Shown: positions 10,441 to 20,575, counted from the stretch's first letter. The stretch: DNA of 64,000 nucleotides from Paenibacillus silvisoli (GCF_030866765.1 NZ_CP133017.1:342501-406500), one strand, 5' to 3'. Notes: generated from the sequence alone by a model not told the origin. Numbers and translations are program-made.

Positions 10441-10538
10441 CAGCTACTAGCAGCAGCTATTTAAGCTATACTCAGCTCGGATGCAGCCTGAGATCTGATC
10501 TTATAAAAATAGGGTTTAATCGGAAAAGAGGATGTTAC

Positions 10539-11138
10539 ATGGCAGAGAGCATCATTCGCGCAGCCGACGTGGCGCGCAAAACGAACGAAACCGACATTAA
10601 GCTATCCTTCGGCATTGACGGCGCCGGCATTTCCAAGATCGATACCGACGTTCCGTTTCTGAATCATATGCTGGACCTGTTCACGAAGCACGGCCAATTC
10701 GACCTGACGGTCGAGGCGCGCGGCGACGTGGACATCGACGATCACCATACCGTTGAAGACATCGGCATTTGCCTCGGTCAAACGCTGCGCGAAGCGCTAG
10801 GCGACAAACGCGGCGTTAAGCGTTACGCTTCGGTGTTCGTACCGATGGACGATGCGCTGGCGCAGGTCATCATCGACCTGAGCAACCGTCCGGCTTTCGA
10901 ATACCGCGCGCAATATCCTTCCCAACAGGTCGGCAGCTTCCAAGTGGAGCTGGTTCACGAGTTTCTGTGGAAGCTGGCGCTTGAAGCGCGCATGAATTTG
11001 CATGTGATCGTTCATTACGGCTTGAATACGCACCATATGATCGAGGCGGTGTTCAAGGCGCTGGGCCGTGCGCTTGACGAAGCGACGAGCATCGACCCGC
11101 GCGTGCAAGGAGTGCCTTCGACGAAAGGAGTGCTGTAG
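10539..11138 (+). CDS. hisB: Imidazoleglycerol-phosphate dehydratase
   Basis: Manganese enzyme that dehydrates imidazoleglycerol phosphate to imidazoleacetol phosphate. The 199-residue, single-domain product (no fused phosphatase) shows the metal-binding signatures DIDDHHTVEDIGICLGQ and GLNTHHMIEAVFKALGRAL, and FLNHMLDLFTKHG. A histidinol-phosphate phosphatase must therefore be encoded elsewhere. A 98-bp gap separates it from hisD, and hisH begins right after its stop. Confidence 0.96.
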   Translation: MAESIIRAADVARKTNETDIKLSFGIDGAGISKIDTDVPFLNHMLDLFTKHGQFDLTVEARGDVDIDDHHTVEDIGICLGQTLREALGDKRGVKRYASVFVPMDDALAQVIIDLSNRPAFEYRAQYPSQQVGSFQVELVHEFLWKLALEARMNLHVIVHYGLNTHHMIEAVFKALGRALDEATSIDPRVQGVPSTKGVL

Positions 11139-11139
11139 G

Positions 11140-11754
11140 ATGATCGCGATCATCGATTACGGCATGGGCAATCTGCACAGCGTCAGCAAAGCTGTAGAAC
11201 GTCTTGGGTACGAGGCGTTCATCACGGCAGACGCTAAAGAAATCATGGACGCGGACGGCGCGATTTTGCCAGGCGTCGGCGCTTTCGGCGATGCAATGCA
11301 GAATCTGCGCAATACCGGCCTTGAAGAGGTGACTCGCTTCTACGCCGCTTCCGGCAAGCCGCTGCTCGGCATTTGCCTGGGCATGCAGCTGCTCTTCTCC
11401 GAGAGCGAGGAGTATGGCCAGCATCAAGGGCTGGGGCTGCTTCCGGGCAGCGTCATCCGGTTCAAAGGCGATTTCAAGGTGCCGCATATGGGCTGGAACA
11501 AGCTGACGTTCAAGCAGCAGAGCAGCCCGTTGTTCAATGGCCTTGAAGAAGGACACGTGTACTTCGTGCACTCCTTCCATGCGAAGCCGCAGCGTGAAGA
11601 GGACCTCCTCGCGGTGACGGACTACAACGGTCCGGTAACGGCGATCGTGGGCCGCGGTAGCGTGTACGGCATGCAGTTTCATCCGGAGAAGAGCGGCGAG
11701 CTCGGCATGAGCCTGCTGCGCAATTTTCTCGCACTAACGGATTCACGCGAATAA
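11140..11754 (+). CDS. hisH: Imidazole glycerol phosphate synthase, glutaminase subunit
   Basis: Class I glutamine amidotransferase that releases ammonia and channels it to HisF. The 204-residue product has catalytic Cys79 in GICLGMQLLF and His181/Glu183 in QFHPEKSGELG. The ATG at 11140 starts one base after the hisB stop with GAAAGGAG upstream, so in-frame codons further upstream are not used. Its partner hisF begins 66 bp downstream. In Bacillus the gene hisA sits at this point. Confidence 0.95.
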   Translation: MIAIIDYGMGNLHSVSKAVERLGYEAFITADAKEIMDADGAILPGVGAFGDAMQNLRNTGLEEVTRFYAASGKPLLGICLGMQLLFSESEEYGQHQGLGLLPGSVIRFKGDFKVPHMGWNKLTFKQQSSPLFNGLEEGHVYFVHSFHAKPQREEDLLAVTDYNGPVTAIVGRGSVYGMQFHPEKSGELGMSLLRNFLALTDSRE

Positions 11755-11820
11755 AGCCGCCCACGGCGGCTGGAACGTGCATCCTCTACATAACGAGCTG
11801 GAAGGGAGGCGGCATTTCGG

Positions 11821-12579
11821 ATGCTGGCGAAACGTATTATTCCGTGTTTGGACGTGAAGGACGGACGCGTGGTGAAAGGGGTCAACTTCGTCAACTTGCG
11901 CGATGCGGGAGATCCGGTGGAGCTCGCGGCGATCTACGACAAGGAAGGCGCGGACGAGCTCGTGTTTCTCGATATTTCCGCTTCGGTTGAAGGGCGCGCG
12001 ACGATGATCGAAGTCGTCAAGCGCACGGCCGGCGAAATTACGATTCCGTTCACGGTCGGCGGAGGGATCTCCCACGTGGACGATATGAAGCGGCTGCTTC
12101 GCGCGGGCGCGGACAAGATCGGCATCAATACGGCGGCGGTCAAAAACCCGTCGCTCGTGAAGGACGGCGCGCGCAAATTCGGCTCGCAATGCATCGTCGT
12201 CGCAATCGACGCGAAGTTTAACCCGGAATGGGGCGAGTGGGAAGTCTATACGCACGGCGGCCGCACGGCGACCGGCATTAAGGCGCTAGCTTGGGCGAAG
12301 GAAGTCGAGTCGCTCGGCGCCGGCGAAATTTTGCTGACGAGCATGGATGCGGACGGCACGAAGGACGGCTTCGATATCAAGCTGACCAGCGCGGTATCGA
12401 AGTCGCTGTCGATTCCGGTCATCGCGTCCGGTGGTGCCGGCCGAATCGAGCATTTCTACGACGTATTTCAGCAGGGTCATGCGGATGCGGGTCTTGCGGC
12501 AACGATTTTTCATTATAAAGAACTGACGATCCGCGATGTGAAGGATGACTTGCGGCTGAAAGGAGTCGAGATTAGATGA
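11821..12579 (+). CDS. hisF: Imidazole glycerol phosphate synthase, cyclase subunit
   Basis: TIM-barrel cyclase that uses ammonia from HisH to make imidazoleglycerol phosphate and AICAR. The 252-residue product shows the catalytic Asp residues in [10 protein letters not shown] (Asp11) and [10 protein letters not shown] (about Asp130), and the phosphate-binding loops TVGGGI and IASGGAG. These features separate it from HisA, so it is not a mis-called hisA. It overlaps hisI by 4 bp. Confidence 0.96.
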   Translation: MLAKRIIPCLDVKDGRVVKGVNFVNLRDAGDPVELAAIYDKEGADELVFLDISASVEGRATMIEVVKRTAGEITIPFTVGGGISHVDDMKRLLRAGADKIGINTAAVKNPSLVKDGARKFGSQCIVVAIDAKFNPEWGEWEVYTHGGRTATGIKALAWAKEVESLGAGEILLTSMDADGTKDGFDIKLTSAVSKSLSIPVIASGGAGRIEHFYDVFQQGHADAGLAATIFHYKELTIRDVKDDLRLKGVEIR

Positions 12580-13256
12580 GTACGGGGAAATTAGAAACGG
12601 TTGCCGCGGCGATCAAATGGGACGAAGCGGGCCTTGTGCCGGCCATCGTGCAGGATGCGAACAGCAAAGAAGTGCTTATGATGGCTTACATGAACGAGGA
12701 GTCGCTGGGCCGCTCCATCGAAACGGGGGATACCTGGTTCTGGAGCCGTTCACGCAACGAGCTATGGCATAAAGGCGCGACAAGCGGCCATACGCAGCGC
12801 ATCGTGGCGATGCATTATGACTGCGACGGCGACACGCTGCTGCTTCGCGTGGAGCAGAACGGTCCTGCTTGCCATAACGGCACGTACAGCTGCTTCACGA
12901 ACGAGGTTAGCGGCATTGCCGGCACGGATAGCAGCGCGCCTACAATGACCAGCGACCGGTTCGCGATGCTGAATCAGCTGGAAGCGGTCATCGCGCAGCG
13001 TTATACGGAGCGTCCTGAAGGTGCCTACACGACGTACCTGTTCGAGAAAGGCGTAGACAAGATTCTGAAGAAGGTCGGCGAGGAATCGGCGGAAGTCATC
13101 ATCGCGGCCAAGAATAAGGATAATGACGAGCTTCGCTGCGAGACGAGCGATCTCATTTTCCACCTGATGGTGCTCCTTCGCGAACGCGGCCTGTCCTTGG
13201 ACGAGGTCATGGCCGAGCTCGGAAACCGTCACAACAAATCGAAGCAGCCAAAATAG
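12576..13256 (+). CDS. hisI: Bifunctional phosphoribosyl-AMP cyclohydrolase / phosphoribosyl-ATP pyrophosphatase
   Basis: Catalyses steps 2 and 3 of histidine synthesis. The N-terminal HisI domain (about 1-115) shows [12 protein letters not shown], the metal-binding [15 protein letters not shown] and HNGTYSCF. The C-terminal HisE domain (about 130-226) shows [19 protein letters not shown]. The 226-residue length is typical of the fused HisIE. It overlaps hisF (ATGA) and ends the operon. Confidence 0.95.
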   Translation: MSTGKLETVAAAIKWDEAGLVPAIVQDANSKEVLMMAYMNEESLGRSIETGDTWFWSRSRNELWHKGATSGHTQRIVAMHYDCDGDTLLLRVEQNGPACHNGTYSCFTNEVSGIAGTDSSAPTMTSDRFAMLNQLEAVIAQRYTERPEGAYTTYLFEKGVDKILKKVGEESAEVIIAAKNKDNDELRCETSDLIFHLMVLLRERGLSLDEVMAELGNRHNKSKQPK

Positions 13257-13432
13257 CCTTTAGCAAGGCCGGCTGCTCGGACCTGTAACCGAGCCTGGTG
13301 TCCAGCGCTCGGTTCTATGGCGTTTTGCCATAAAATGTTCAAATTTCGGGACAAAACGCGCCAGCCGCCGAAACTTGCGGAGAATAGGCCGTAACTGCGG
13401 ATAATGGGCCTTTTAGCGTATTTGTTCGTTTT

Positions 13433-13460
13433 TTGAAATCTTAAGATTTCCATGTATAAT
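13433..13460 (+). promoter_or_regulatory. Promoter of prs
   Basis: TTGAAA (-35), 16 bp, then TATAAT with a TG two bases before it. The start of prs is about 70 bp downstream. The 276-bp gap after hisI also holds small hairpins, for example ATGGC-GTTTT-GCCAT, with no T run. Confidence 0.75.
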
Positions 13461-13533
13461 GAATGGTGTCGAATCAACCGCTGTTATGTCAGCATTGTAA
13501 ATAAAAAGTGGTCTAATCGCTCAGGAGGGTATT

Positions 13534-14487
13534 ATGTTGTTTAGCGACAAGCTGCGTATTTTCTCGGGTTCCTCGAATCCAAAACTTGCCGAACAGATTA
13601 GCGAGAATCTCGGTGTTCCGCTTGGCAAAATCAAAGTGTCTCGTTTCAAAAGCGGTGAAATTTACGTTCACTACGAGGAGACGATCCGGAACTGCGACGT
13701 ATTTCTCGTGCAGTCCTTCTCGCATCCGATCAACGATCATTTCGTCGAACTGCTCGTCATGATCGATGCGGCGAAGCGCGCTTCCGCGCGTACCGTCAAC
13801 ATCATCGTGCCGTATTACGGCTATGCGCGCCAAGAGCGCAAGGCGGCACCGCGTGAACCGATTTCGGCGAAAATGCTTGCGGACGTGCTGACGACCGTCG
13901 GTGCAAACCGCGTCATCACCATCGATCTTCACGCTCCGGCGATCCAAGGCTTCTTCAACATCCCTGTGGATCACCTGACGGGTCTCGATCTGATCAGCGA
14001 CTATTTGAAATCGAAGAACATTAAGAACCCGGTTGTCGTATCCCCGGATGCCGGCCGAGCTTCGACGGCAGAGAAGCTTGCCAACTACCTGGACGCTCCG
14101 TTCGCGATCATGATCAAGAAGCGTCCGGCGCACAACGAATCGATCATTACGCACGTAATTGGCGACGTTGAAGGGCAGACACCGATTATTATCGAGGACT
14201 TGATTGATACGGGCACAACCATCGTGAACGTCGTTGAAGGTCTGAAAGAACGCGGCGCGGAAGACGTGTACGTATGCGCGACGCATCCGCTGTTCTCCGG
14301 TCCGGCCCTCCAGCGATTGGACCATCCGAATATTAAAGAGGTCATCGTGACAGACTCGATCGCGCTGCCGGACAACCATTCCGACCGCTTCACCGTTCTG
14401 TCGGTCGCTCCGATTTTGGCAGAAACAACGCGTATCGTCATCGAAGGCGGCTCCATCAGCACGCTGTTCAAGAACGCGGGAATTTAG
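13534..14487 (+). CDS. prs: Ribose-phosphate pyrophosphokinase
   Basis: Makes PRPP from ribose-5-phosphate and ATP. PRPP is the substrate of HisG, which gives a functional link to the operon just upstream. The 317-residue product shows the catalytic loop GYARQERKAAPREPISAKM, the PRPP signature NRVITIDLHAPAIQGFF and the pyrophosphate-binding IIEDLIDTGTTIVN. The usual second motif reads SPDAGRASTAEKLANYL rather than SPDxGGVxRA, so this is a divergent paralogue and a standard prs probably exists elsewhere. It has its own promoter. Confidence 0.9.
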   Translation: MLFSDKLRIFSGSSNPKLAEQISENLGVPLGKIKVSRFKSGEIYVHYEETIRNCDVFLVQSFSHPINDHFVELLVMIDAAKRASARTVNIIVPYYGYARQERKAAPREPISAKMLADVLTTVGANRVITIDLHAPAIQGFFNIPVDHLTGLDLISDYLKSKNIKNPVVVSPDAGRASTAEKLANYLDAPFAIMIKKRPAHNESIITHVIGDVEGQTPIIIEDLIDTGTTIVNVVEGLKERGAEDVYVCATHPLFSGPALQRLDHPNIKEVIVTDSIALPDNHSDRFTVLSVAPILAETTRIVIEGGSISTLFKNAGI

Positions 14488-14566
14488 GAGCTTGTTCGAA
14501 TAGGCGGTACGATCCGCGCGGACTATCTTCAAGTAAAAATAGCGCCTAGCATTAGGCAAACCTTCG

Positions 14567-14592
14567 AAATCGCGGGCGAATGCCCGCGATTT
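14567..14592 (+). terminator. Hairpin after prs, possible terminator
   Basis: An 11-bp perfect stem AAATCGCGGGC/GCCCGCGATTT has a 4-nt loop but only three T residues at its end. It may end transcription weakly or protect the 3' end. Confidence 0.5.
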
Positions 14593-14675
14593 CCCACATA
14601 TTCTTTCGTGTAAGGATAGGCCGCGCTATGGTATAATCGTAGAATATTTGATGTACCGGGGAGGTGCCTTTTGTT

Positions 14676-16445
14676 ATGAAAGAAAAGAAAATTGCGGTAG
14701 CCAATCCCAATCACAGCACGAAGGTCATTCCGATTCAATGGGACGCAACGTTCTTCTTCGAGCGAGCGGTCCGGTCGATGGATCGTTATCACTATGACAA
14801 GGCACTGAAATATTTCCGCCGCGCGGCCGAGTTTGAGCCGGACAATCCAGTGAACCATTGCAATATGGCGGGGATTTTGTCGGAAATGGGCAATTACGAG
14901 GAATCGAACCGGATTTTGGCGTCGATCGTCGACGAGCTGGATCCGGAGATGACGGAATGCCATTTCTATATGGCCAACAACTACGCGAACATGGAAAATT
15001 ACGAAGCTGCCGAGGATGCGCTCGTTCGTTATCTGGAGGAAGATTCGGAGGGACAGTTCCTCGAGGAAGCCGAAGAGATGATGGAGCTGCTCCAGTTCGA
15101 GCTGGAGCGTCCGATGAAGCTGGCATACATTAAGGCGCGCGAAGGCTTCTTCGAGCATGATCGCGCGCGGTCGATGCTGGAAGAGGGCAAGTTTGTTGAA
15201 GCGGTGCGGCTCCTGGAGAGCATCGTCGAGAAGAACGGCGAGTTTCTGGCGGCGCGCAACAATTTGGCGCTGGCTTACTACTATATGGGCATGTTCGAAA
15301 AAGCCATGGTCACGATCCGGCAGGTGTTGGACCTCGAACCGGGTAATTTGCATGCCCTCTGCAACCTGGCTATCTTCCATCAGCACGCCGGCGATCAGGA
15401 GCAGCTGAAGCCGCTCGTGGAACTGCTGCGCAAAACGGTGCCGTTCCATCAGGAGCATGTGTTTAAGCTGGCTACGACAATGGGTATTCTAGGTGAACAC
15501 GGCGAAGCTTACCGCCACTTCATTCGTCTGCTTAAGGACGCCGCGCTAAAGTCGGATCCGTGCTTGTACCACTATGCAGCCGTCGCGGCTTGCAATATCG
15601 GGAGGTACGAGGAAGCGAGACGGCTATGGCTGCAGGTCGGCAAGCTGGACAGCGAGTCGCATGTGCCGGGCTACTATCTGGAACAGCTTTCTCTAATGGA
15701 GAAAGGACTGCATACGGCGCCGACAAGCTACCACTACCACCTGCCTTTCGAAGAGCAGTTCAAGTTGTGGGAGAAGTCGTCGGAATCGCTGCCGGACCAT
15801 ATGAAGCGGGATCCGCTGGTGCGCTCCTCTTTCTTCTGGGCGCTCCGCCATGGCGACCGCCATACGAAGCTGCAAGTGATTCAAGCGCTCGGCATGATTG
15901 CGGACAATGAAGTGAAGGACGCGCTGCGCGGGTTCATTCTGGAACCGCAGGAAGACGACTATTTGAAGCGGATCGCGATATTCGTGCTCCGTTCGATTGG
16001 CGTGCATGAATCGCTGCAAGCGGTGCTGGACGGCAAAGTGACGGTGATCGAGCATAGCCGGATGCCTTCTCGTCTCCCGATCTGGGAAGACAAGTGGCAG
16101 TCGGTGCTTGAAGCGGCTCTGATGCGAATGAACAAGCATTACGATTTGGTCCAGCAGTACGATCTGATGACGCTCTGGATCGAGTTTTTATCGCGAATTT
16201 ACCCCAATGTGCCGAAGCTTGGAAAAGTGGAGGGGTGGGCTGCTGCGCTGGAGTATTTGACGGCCAAGATGCACCGAAGGGAAATCTCGTATCACGAGGT
16301 ATCCGAGCGGTACGGCACGTCGATCGCGACGGTCAGCAAGTGCGCCAAACGCATTGATGAAATATGCGGCATTAAAGAGAAAATGAGAATGATCTTCCCT
16401 GGCCTTGCGCAGCGCCGCGACCAAGGAAGCTCGAGCGACGTGTAA
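14676..16445 (+). CDS. Tetratricopeptide-repeat protein with C-terminal HTH-like segment
   Basis: A 589-residue cytoplasmic protein of unknown role. TPR-like helix pairs fill roughly residues 25-300 (YDKALKYFRRAAEFEPDNPV, FEKAMVTIRQVLDLEPGNL, YEEARRLWLQVGKLDSESH). A HEAT-like section follows (KLQVIQALGMIADNEVKDAL). The end carries a helix-turn-helix-like ISYHEVSERYGTSIATVSKC. ATG 14676 is chosen because GGGGAGG lies 11 nt before it, while an in-frame GTG at 14664 is inside that ribosome site. A TATAAT at 14632-14637 is the likely -10 box. It is followed closely by trxB. Confidence 0.8.
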   Translation: MKEKKIAVANPNHSTKVIPIQWDATFFFERAVRSMDRYHYDKALKYFRRAAEFEPDNPVNHCNMAGILSEMGNYEESNRILASIVDELDPEMTECHFYMANNYANMENYEAAEDALVRYLEEDSEGQFLEEAEEMMELLQFELERPMKLAYIKAREGFFEHDRARSMLEEGKFVEAVRLLESIVEKNGEFLAARNNLALAYYYMGMFEKAMVTIRQVLDLEPGNLHALCNLAIFHQHAGDQEQLKPLVELLRKTVPFHQEHVFKLATTMGILGEHGEAYRHFIRLLKDAALKSDPCLYHYAAVAACNIGRYEEARRLWLQVGKLDSESHVPGYYLEQLSLMEKGLHTAPTSYHYHLPFEEQFKLWEKSSESLPDHMKRDPLVRSSFFWALRHGDRHTKLQVIQALGMIADNEVKDALRGFILEPQEDDYLKRIAIFVLRSIGVHESLQAVLDGKVTVIEHSRMPSRLPIWEDKWQSVLEAALMRMNKHYDLVQQYDLMTLWIEFLSRIYPNVPKLGKVEGWAAALEYLTAKMHRREISYHEVSERYGTSIATVSKCAKRIDEICGIKEKMRMIFPGLAQRRDQGSSSDV

Positions 16446-16496
16446 GTTTAAATGCAAGCCTTCGTCGCAGCACTCAACGTATAGGAGGCAACCAAC

Positions 16497-17444
16497 GTGT
16501 ACAAAGCAATTATTATCGGTACCGGCCCTGCGGGGCTGACTGCCGCGATTTACTTGGCACGCGCCAACATGAATCCGCTTGTGATCGAAGGCCCGGAACC
16601 GGGCGGCCAATTGACGACTACGACCGAGGTTGAGAACTTCCCGGGCTTCCCGGAAGGGATCATGGGTCCGGACCTGATGGCGAATATGCGCAAGCAGGCG
16701 GAGCGATTCGGCGCGGAGTTCCGCACGGGTTGGGTCAATTCCGTTGATACGTCCAAGCGTCCGTTCACGCTGCAAGTAGAAGGACAAGGCGAGCTGCAAG
16801 CGGAAGCGTTGATTATTTCGACTGGCGCATCGGCGAAATACTTGGGCATCCCGGGCGAGCGCGAGAACGTGGGCAAAGGCGTCAGCACTTGCGCAACCTG
16901 CGACGGCTTCTTCTTCCGCGGCAAGAAGATCATCGTGGTTGGCGGCGGCGACTCCGCAATGGAAGAAGCGAACTTCCTGACGCGTTTCGCATCCGAGGTT
17001 GTGCTTGTGCACCGCCGCGCGGAAATGCGCGCTTCGAAGATCATGCAGGACCGCGCGCGCGAGAACGGCAAGATCAGCTGGGCGCTGGACCGTACGCCGC
17101 TTGAGGTTGTCGCGACCGGCATGGGCGTTACCGGCCTGAAGGTGCGCAACAATCAAACCGGCGAAGAAGAAGTAATCGAAACGAACGGCATTTTCGTAGC
17201 GATCGGCCATACGCCGAACACGAAATTCCTCGGCGGACAGCTGCAAACGGATGAGACGGGCTATCTGATCGTGAAGCCGGGCACGTCCGAGACGAACATT
17301 CCTGGCGTCTTCGCTTGCGGCGACGTGCAGGACAACAAGTACCGTCAAGCCATTACGGCAGCGGGCAGCGGCTGTATGGCGGCGCTCGATTGCGAGAAGT
17401 TCCTCGAGGGCCATGCGGTGCATGACTGGAGCCAATCGGTTTAA
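16497..17444 (+). CDS. trxB: Thioredoxin reductase
   Basis: Homodimeric flavoenzyme that reduces thioredoxin with NADPH. The 315-residue product shows FAD-binding GTGPAGLTAAIYLARA at the N terminus, the redox pair Cys132-Ala-Thr-Cys135 in STCATCDGFFF, the NADPH-binding VVGGGDSAMEEA and the C-terminal FAD motif GVFACGDVQDNKYRQA. The start is GTG 16497, with AGGAGG about 10 nt upstream. Confidence 0.97.
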   Translation: MYKAIIIGTGPAGLTAAIYLARANMNPLVIEGPEPGGQLTTTTEVENFPGFPEGIMGPDLMANMRKQAERFGAEFRTGWVNSVDTSKRPFTLQVEGQGELQAEALIISTGASAKYLGIPGERENVGKGVSTCATCDGFFFRGKKIIVVGGGDSAMEEANFLTRFASEVVLVHRRAEMRASKIMQDRARENGKISWALDRTPLEVVATGMGVTGLKVRNNQTGEEEVIETNGIFVAIGHTPNTKFLGGQLQTDETGYLIVKPGTSETNIPGVFACGDVQDNKYRQAITAAGSGCMAALDCEKFLEGHAVHDWSQSV

Positions 17445-17629
17445 TCCGAATGATCGGCGGCCGCCCGCAAAGGCGGCATGCAATAGATGGGCAAGACGCA
17501 TGGATGACGCTGTCCGCAGCACGGACAGCGTCGCTTCATGTCGGGAGCGGATTTTGAGGGCGATTATACGAATCTTTTTTATCCCGATAACCCGCGGAAA
17601 TGCTGGTGAAACGGCGAAGGTGATTGTCC

Positions 17630-17658
17630 TTGACCAGTTGGAAGCGTTCGCTTATAGT
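17630..17658 (+). promoter_or_regulatory. Promoter of glucokinase gene
   Basis: TTGACC (-35), 17 bp, TATAGT (-10). The start codon at 17712 is about 50 bp downstream. Confidence 0.75.
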
Positions 17659-17711
17659 TTAGTTGGAACAGAAGTAAATCCAGATTCTTATATTATAGAG
17701 GTGGCCTAATT

Positions 17712-18662
17712 ATGTCCGAGAAAATCGTCGTTGGTGTTGATATTGGCGGTACAACTATTAAGGTTGGCATTTGCAGCATGGAAGGCGCCTTGCTGCACAC
17801 ATATGAAGGAGCGACAGAGGTTGAGAAGGGCTCCGATGTGGTCTGCACGAACATTGCGGACTATGCTAGGCTGATCGTTGAACAATCCCCGTATACGTGG
17901 GAGCAAGTTGAAGGCGTAGGTATCGGCATTGCCGGCTTCCTCGATATTCCGAACGGAATCGTGAAGAAATCGGTCAATCTCTTTTTCGATAACGTGCCTC
18001 TTAAGTCGATTCTCGAAGAGAAGCTTGGCAAGAGAGTGCTTGTAAATAACGACGCAAACGTTGCTGCGCTGGGTGAAGCTTGGGCAGGCGCGGGCCGCGG
18101 CATTTCCGATTGCGTATGCTATACGCTCGGTACGGGCGTTGGCGGCGGCGTCATCATCAACGGCAAAATCGTAGAAGGCTTTGCCGGCATGGCGGGCGAG
18201 CTGGGGCATATTCCAATCGTTCCGGATCTTGAAGCAATCCAGTGCAACTGCGGCAAAATGGGATGCCTCGAGACGGTTTCTTCCGCTACGGGCATTATCC
18301 GTATGGCGAAAGACGCTGTTGAGCGCGGCGACCGTACTTCGCTTTCCTTCGTAGAGAACATTATGGCGAAGGATGTCGTCGATGCAGCGAAAGCTGGCGA
18401 CGAGGTTGCTACCCGTATCGTTGCGCGCGCTGCGCACTATCTGGGCAAATCGATGGCATTCGTAGCGGTCGTGCTGAATCCGCAGCGTTTCATTATCGGC
18501 GGCGGCGTATCCAAAGCCGGCGAATTCCTGTTCGAGCAAATTCGTGAAGCGTTCAGAAAAGCAGCTCCGGAAATGGCGCAGGAAGGCGTTGAAATCGTGC
18601 CGGCTATTCTTGGCAACGATGCGGGCGTCGTTGGCGCAGCGGGCTTGATCATTCGCGCCTAG
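17712..18662 (+). CDS. glcK: Glucokinase, ROK family
   Basis: Phosphorylates free glucose with ATP, feeding glycolysis without the PTS. The 316-residue product has the ATP loop [14 protein letters not shown], the catalytic segment FDNVPLKS...[14 protein letters not shown] and the ROK zinc motif [10 protein letters not shown] preceded by GELGHIPI (zinc-ligand His). This full ROK signature without an N-terminal HTH makes it an enzyme rather than a NagC/XylR repressor. It starts the glcK-rapZ-yvcK-whiA-crh run of genes tied to carbon and cell-cycle control. Confidence 0.93.
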   Translation: MSEKIVVGVDIGGTTIKVGICSMEGALLHTYEGATEVEKGSDVVCTNIADYARLIVEQSPYTWEQVEGVGIGIAGFLDIPNGIVKKSVNLFFDNVPLKSILEEKLGKRVLVNNDANVAALGEAWAGAGRGISDCVCYTLGTGVGGGVIINGKIVEGFAGMAGELGHIPIVPDLEAIQCNCGKMGCLETVSSATGIIRMAKDAVERGDRTSLSFVENIMAKDVVDAAKAGDEVATRIVARAAHYLGKSMAFVAVVLNPQRFIIGGGVSKAGEFLFEQIREAFRKAAPEMAQEGVEIVPAILGNDAGVVGAAGLIIRA

Positions 18663-18697
18663 TCTCTTTTAACGCAAACGGTGGGAGGGGATTGAAG

Positions 18698-19585
18698 GTG
18701 GAAGCGGGAACGGCAATGGCGAAGCTGGTCATTATTACAGGCATGTCCGGTGCGGGTAAAACGATTGCGGTGCAGAGCCTGGAGGATCTCGGATTTTTCT
18801 GCGTCGATAATCTTCCGCCGGTGCTCATCCCGAAATTTGCCGAGCTCATCGAGCAGTCCAACGGCAAAATCGGCAAGGTCGCGCTCGTGATCGATTTGCG
18901 CGGCCGTGAATTTTTTACGGCCCTTTCGGAGTCTCTGACTTATTTGAAGGAGCACTATACGATCGGGTATGAAATTCTCTTCCTGGACGCGACGGACAGC
19001 GTGCTCGTACAGCGGTATAAGGAAAGCCGCCGCATGCATCCGCTGGCGCCGGAAGGCATGCCGCTTGAAGGCATTAAGCTGGAGCGGCGAATTCTCGAAG
19101 ATCTCAAAGGGTCGGCGACGCAGGTCATCGACACGAGCAATCTGAAGCCGGTTCAACTGAAAGAGCGGATTATGTCCCGTTTCAGAAACTCGGATCTCAG
19201 TACGATTTCGATTAACGTTACTTCGTTTGGATTCAAATACGGCATTCCGATCGACGCCGATCTGATCTATGATGTCCGATTCCTGCCGAACCCTCACTAT
19301 GTCGATCATCTGCGTCCGAATACGGGGATGGATGCCGAAGTATACGAGTACGTCATGAAATGGCCGGAGACGCAGTCGTTTCTCGCCAAGCTGCTCGATA
19401 TGCTTCAATTTCTCATCCCGCTGTACCGGAAAGAAGGCAAAAGCCAAGTGGTCATCGGGATTGGCTGCACCGGCGGTAAGCACCGTTCGGTCGCCATTGC
19501 CGAATACTTGGGCCGGATGCTTGGCAGCAGTGACACAGAGCTCGTTCGAGTCAGTCATCGAGATTCAGATCGTGATCGGAGCTGA
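18698..19585 (+). CDS. rapZ: RNase adapter / nucleotide-binding protein RapZ (YvcJ)
   Basis: P-loop protein with ATPase/GTPase activity. In E. coli RapZ guides RNase E to the sRNA GlmZ; Bacillus YvcJ affects competence, and its RNA role is less clear. The sequence shows Walker A GMSGAGKT near the start, the RapZ segment [10 protein letters not shown] and the C-terminal signature [21 protein letters not shown] 18698 is chosen because GGGAGGGG ends 7 nt before it; the alternative TTG 18692 is too close to that site. It forms a tight operon with yvcK (6-bp gap) and whiA. Confidence 0.93.
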   Translation: MEAGTAMAKLVIITGMSGAGKTIAVQSLEDLGFFCVDNLPPVLIPKFAELIEQSNGKIGKVALVIDLRGREFFTALSESLTYLKEHYTIGYEILFLDATDSVLVQRYKESRRMHPLAPEGMPLEGIKLERRILEDLKGSATQVIDTSNLKPVQLKERIMSRFRNSDLSTISINVTSFGFKYGIPIDADLIYDVRFLPNPHYVDHLRPNTGMDAEVYEYVMKWPETQSFLAKLLDMLQFLIPLYRKEGKSQVVIGIGCTGGKHRSVAIAEYLGRMLGSSDTELVRVSHRDSDRDRS

Positions 19586-19591
19586 GGCAGT

Positions 19592-20575
19592 GTGACAACG
19601 CGGAAAGAACAGAAGCCCCGCATCGTCGTTATCGGCGGAGGAACGGGGCTGTCGGTAATGCTGCGCGGGTTGAAGGAGAAGCCGCTTGATATTACGGCCA
19701 TCGTGACGGTGGCTGACGACGGCGGCAGCTCCGGCATCTTGCGCAATGAGCTGCAGATGCCGCCTCCGGGCGATATCCGCAACGTGCTGATCGCGCTTGC
19801 CGACGTCGAGCCTCTTCTCTCCGACTTGCTGCAGTACCGGTTTAATTCCGGAACCGGGCTTGCCGGACATAGCTTGGGCAATCTCATGCTTGCGGCTATG
19901 ACCGACATCTCGGGCGGCGACTTCGTATCCGCCGTGCGGATGCTTAGCAAGGTGCTCGCCGTGCGCGGACGCGTCCTGCCGGCAGCCGGCGAAGCGATCG
20001 TGCTGAAGGCGGAAACGGTCGACGGCAGCATCATTACGGGCGAATCGAACATTCCTAAGGCGGGGAAAGCGATCAAGCGGGTCTTTATCGAGCCGCCTGA
20101 CGTGGAGCCGCTGGAGGAAGCGGTAGAGGCGATCCGCGAGGCCGACGCCATTCTGATCGGTCCCGGGAGCTTGTATACCAGCATCATTCCGAATCTGCTT
20201 GTTCCGAAGCTGGCGGAAAGCATCGTAGAGTCGAATGCGGTCAAAATATTCGTCTGCAATGTGATGACCCAGCCCGGCGAAACGGACAATTATTCGGTCG
20301 GCGACCATTTGACCGCCGTCCATGCGCATATTGGGCATCATTTGTTTGATTATGTCATCGTCAATGACGGTGAAATCCCCGAACAGGTACAGCTTAAGTA
20401 TGCCGAACGGGGAGCAAAGGCCGTGCATCTTGATTTGGAAGAAGTGAAACGGCGCGGTTACGAGGTCATTGCAGACCGGCTTGTGCTGTTCCGTACCTAC
20501 CTGCGTCATGATGCTGCGAGGTTAAGTCATCATATTTATCAGCTTGTGGAAAACTGGATGGAACGAAAGAGGTGA
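19592..20575 (+). CDS. yvcK: Gluconeogenesis factor YvcK/MgfK
   Basis: CofD-like, UDP-sugar-binding protein needed for growth on gluconeogenic carbon sources and for cell-wall homeostasis in Bacillus. The 327-residue product has the N-terminal dinucleotide-type loop VVIGGGTGLSVMLRGLK, then VTVADDGGSSGILR and GHSLGNLMLAAM, all characteristic of the family. GTG start at 19592. The order rapZ-yvcK-whiA is strongly conserved in Firmicutes. Confidence 0.95.
   Translation: MTTRKEQKPRIVVIGGGTGLSVMLRGLKEKPLDITAIVTVADDGGSSGILRNELQMPPPGDIRNVLIALADVEPLLSDLLQYRFNSGTGLAGHSLGNLMLAAMTDISGGDFVSAVRMLSKVLAVRGRVLPAAGEAIVLKAETVDGSIITGESNIPKAGKAIKRVFIEPPDVEPLEEAVEAIREADAILIGPGSLYTSIIPNLLVPKLAESIVESNAVKIFVCNVMTQPGETDNYSVGDHLTAVHAHIGHHLFDYVIVNDGEIPEQVQLKYAERGAKAVHLDLEEVKRRGYEVIADRLVLFRTYLRHDAARLSHHIYQLVENWMERKR

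Noticed and set aside
17413-17709. 98-codon frame between trxB and glcK
   Set aside because: It starts inside trxB, crosses the glcK promoter and has no ribosome site or recognisable domain.
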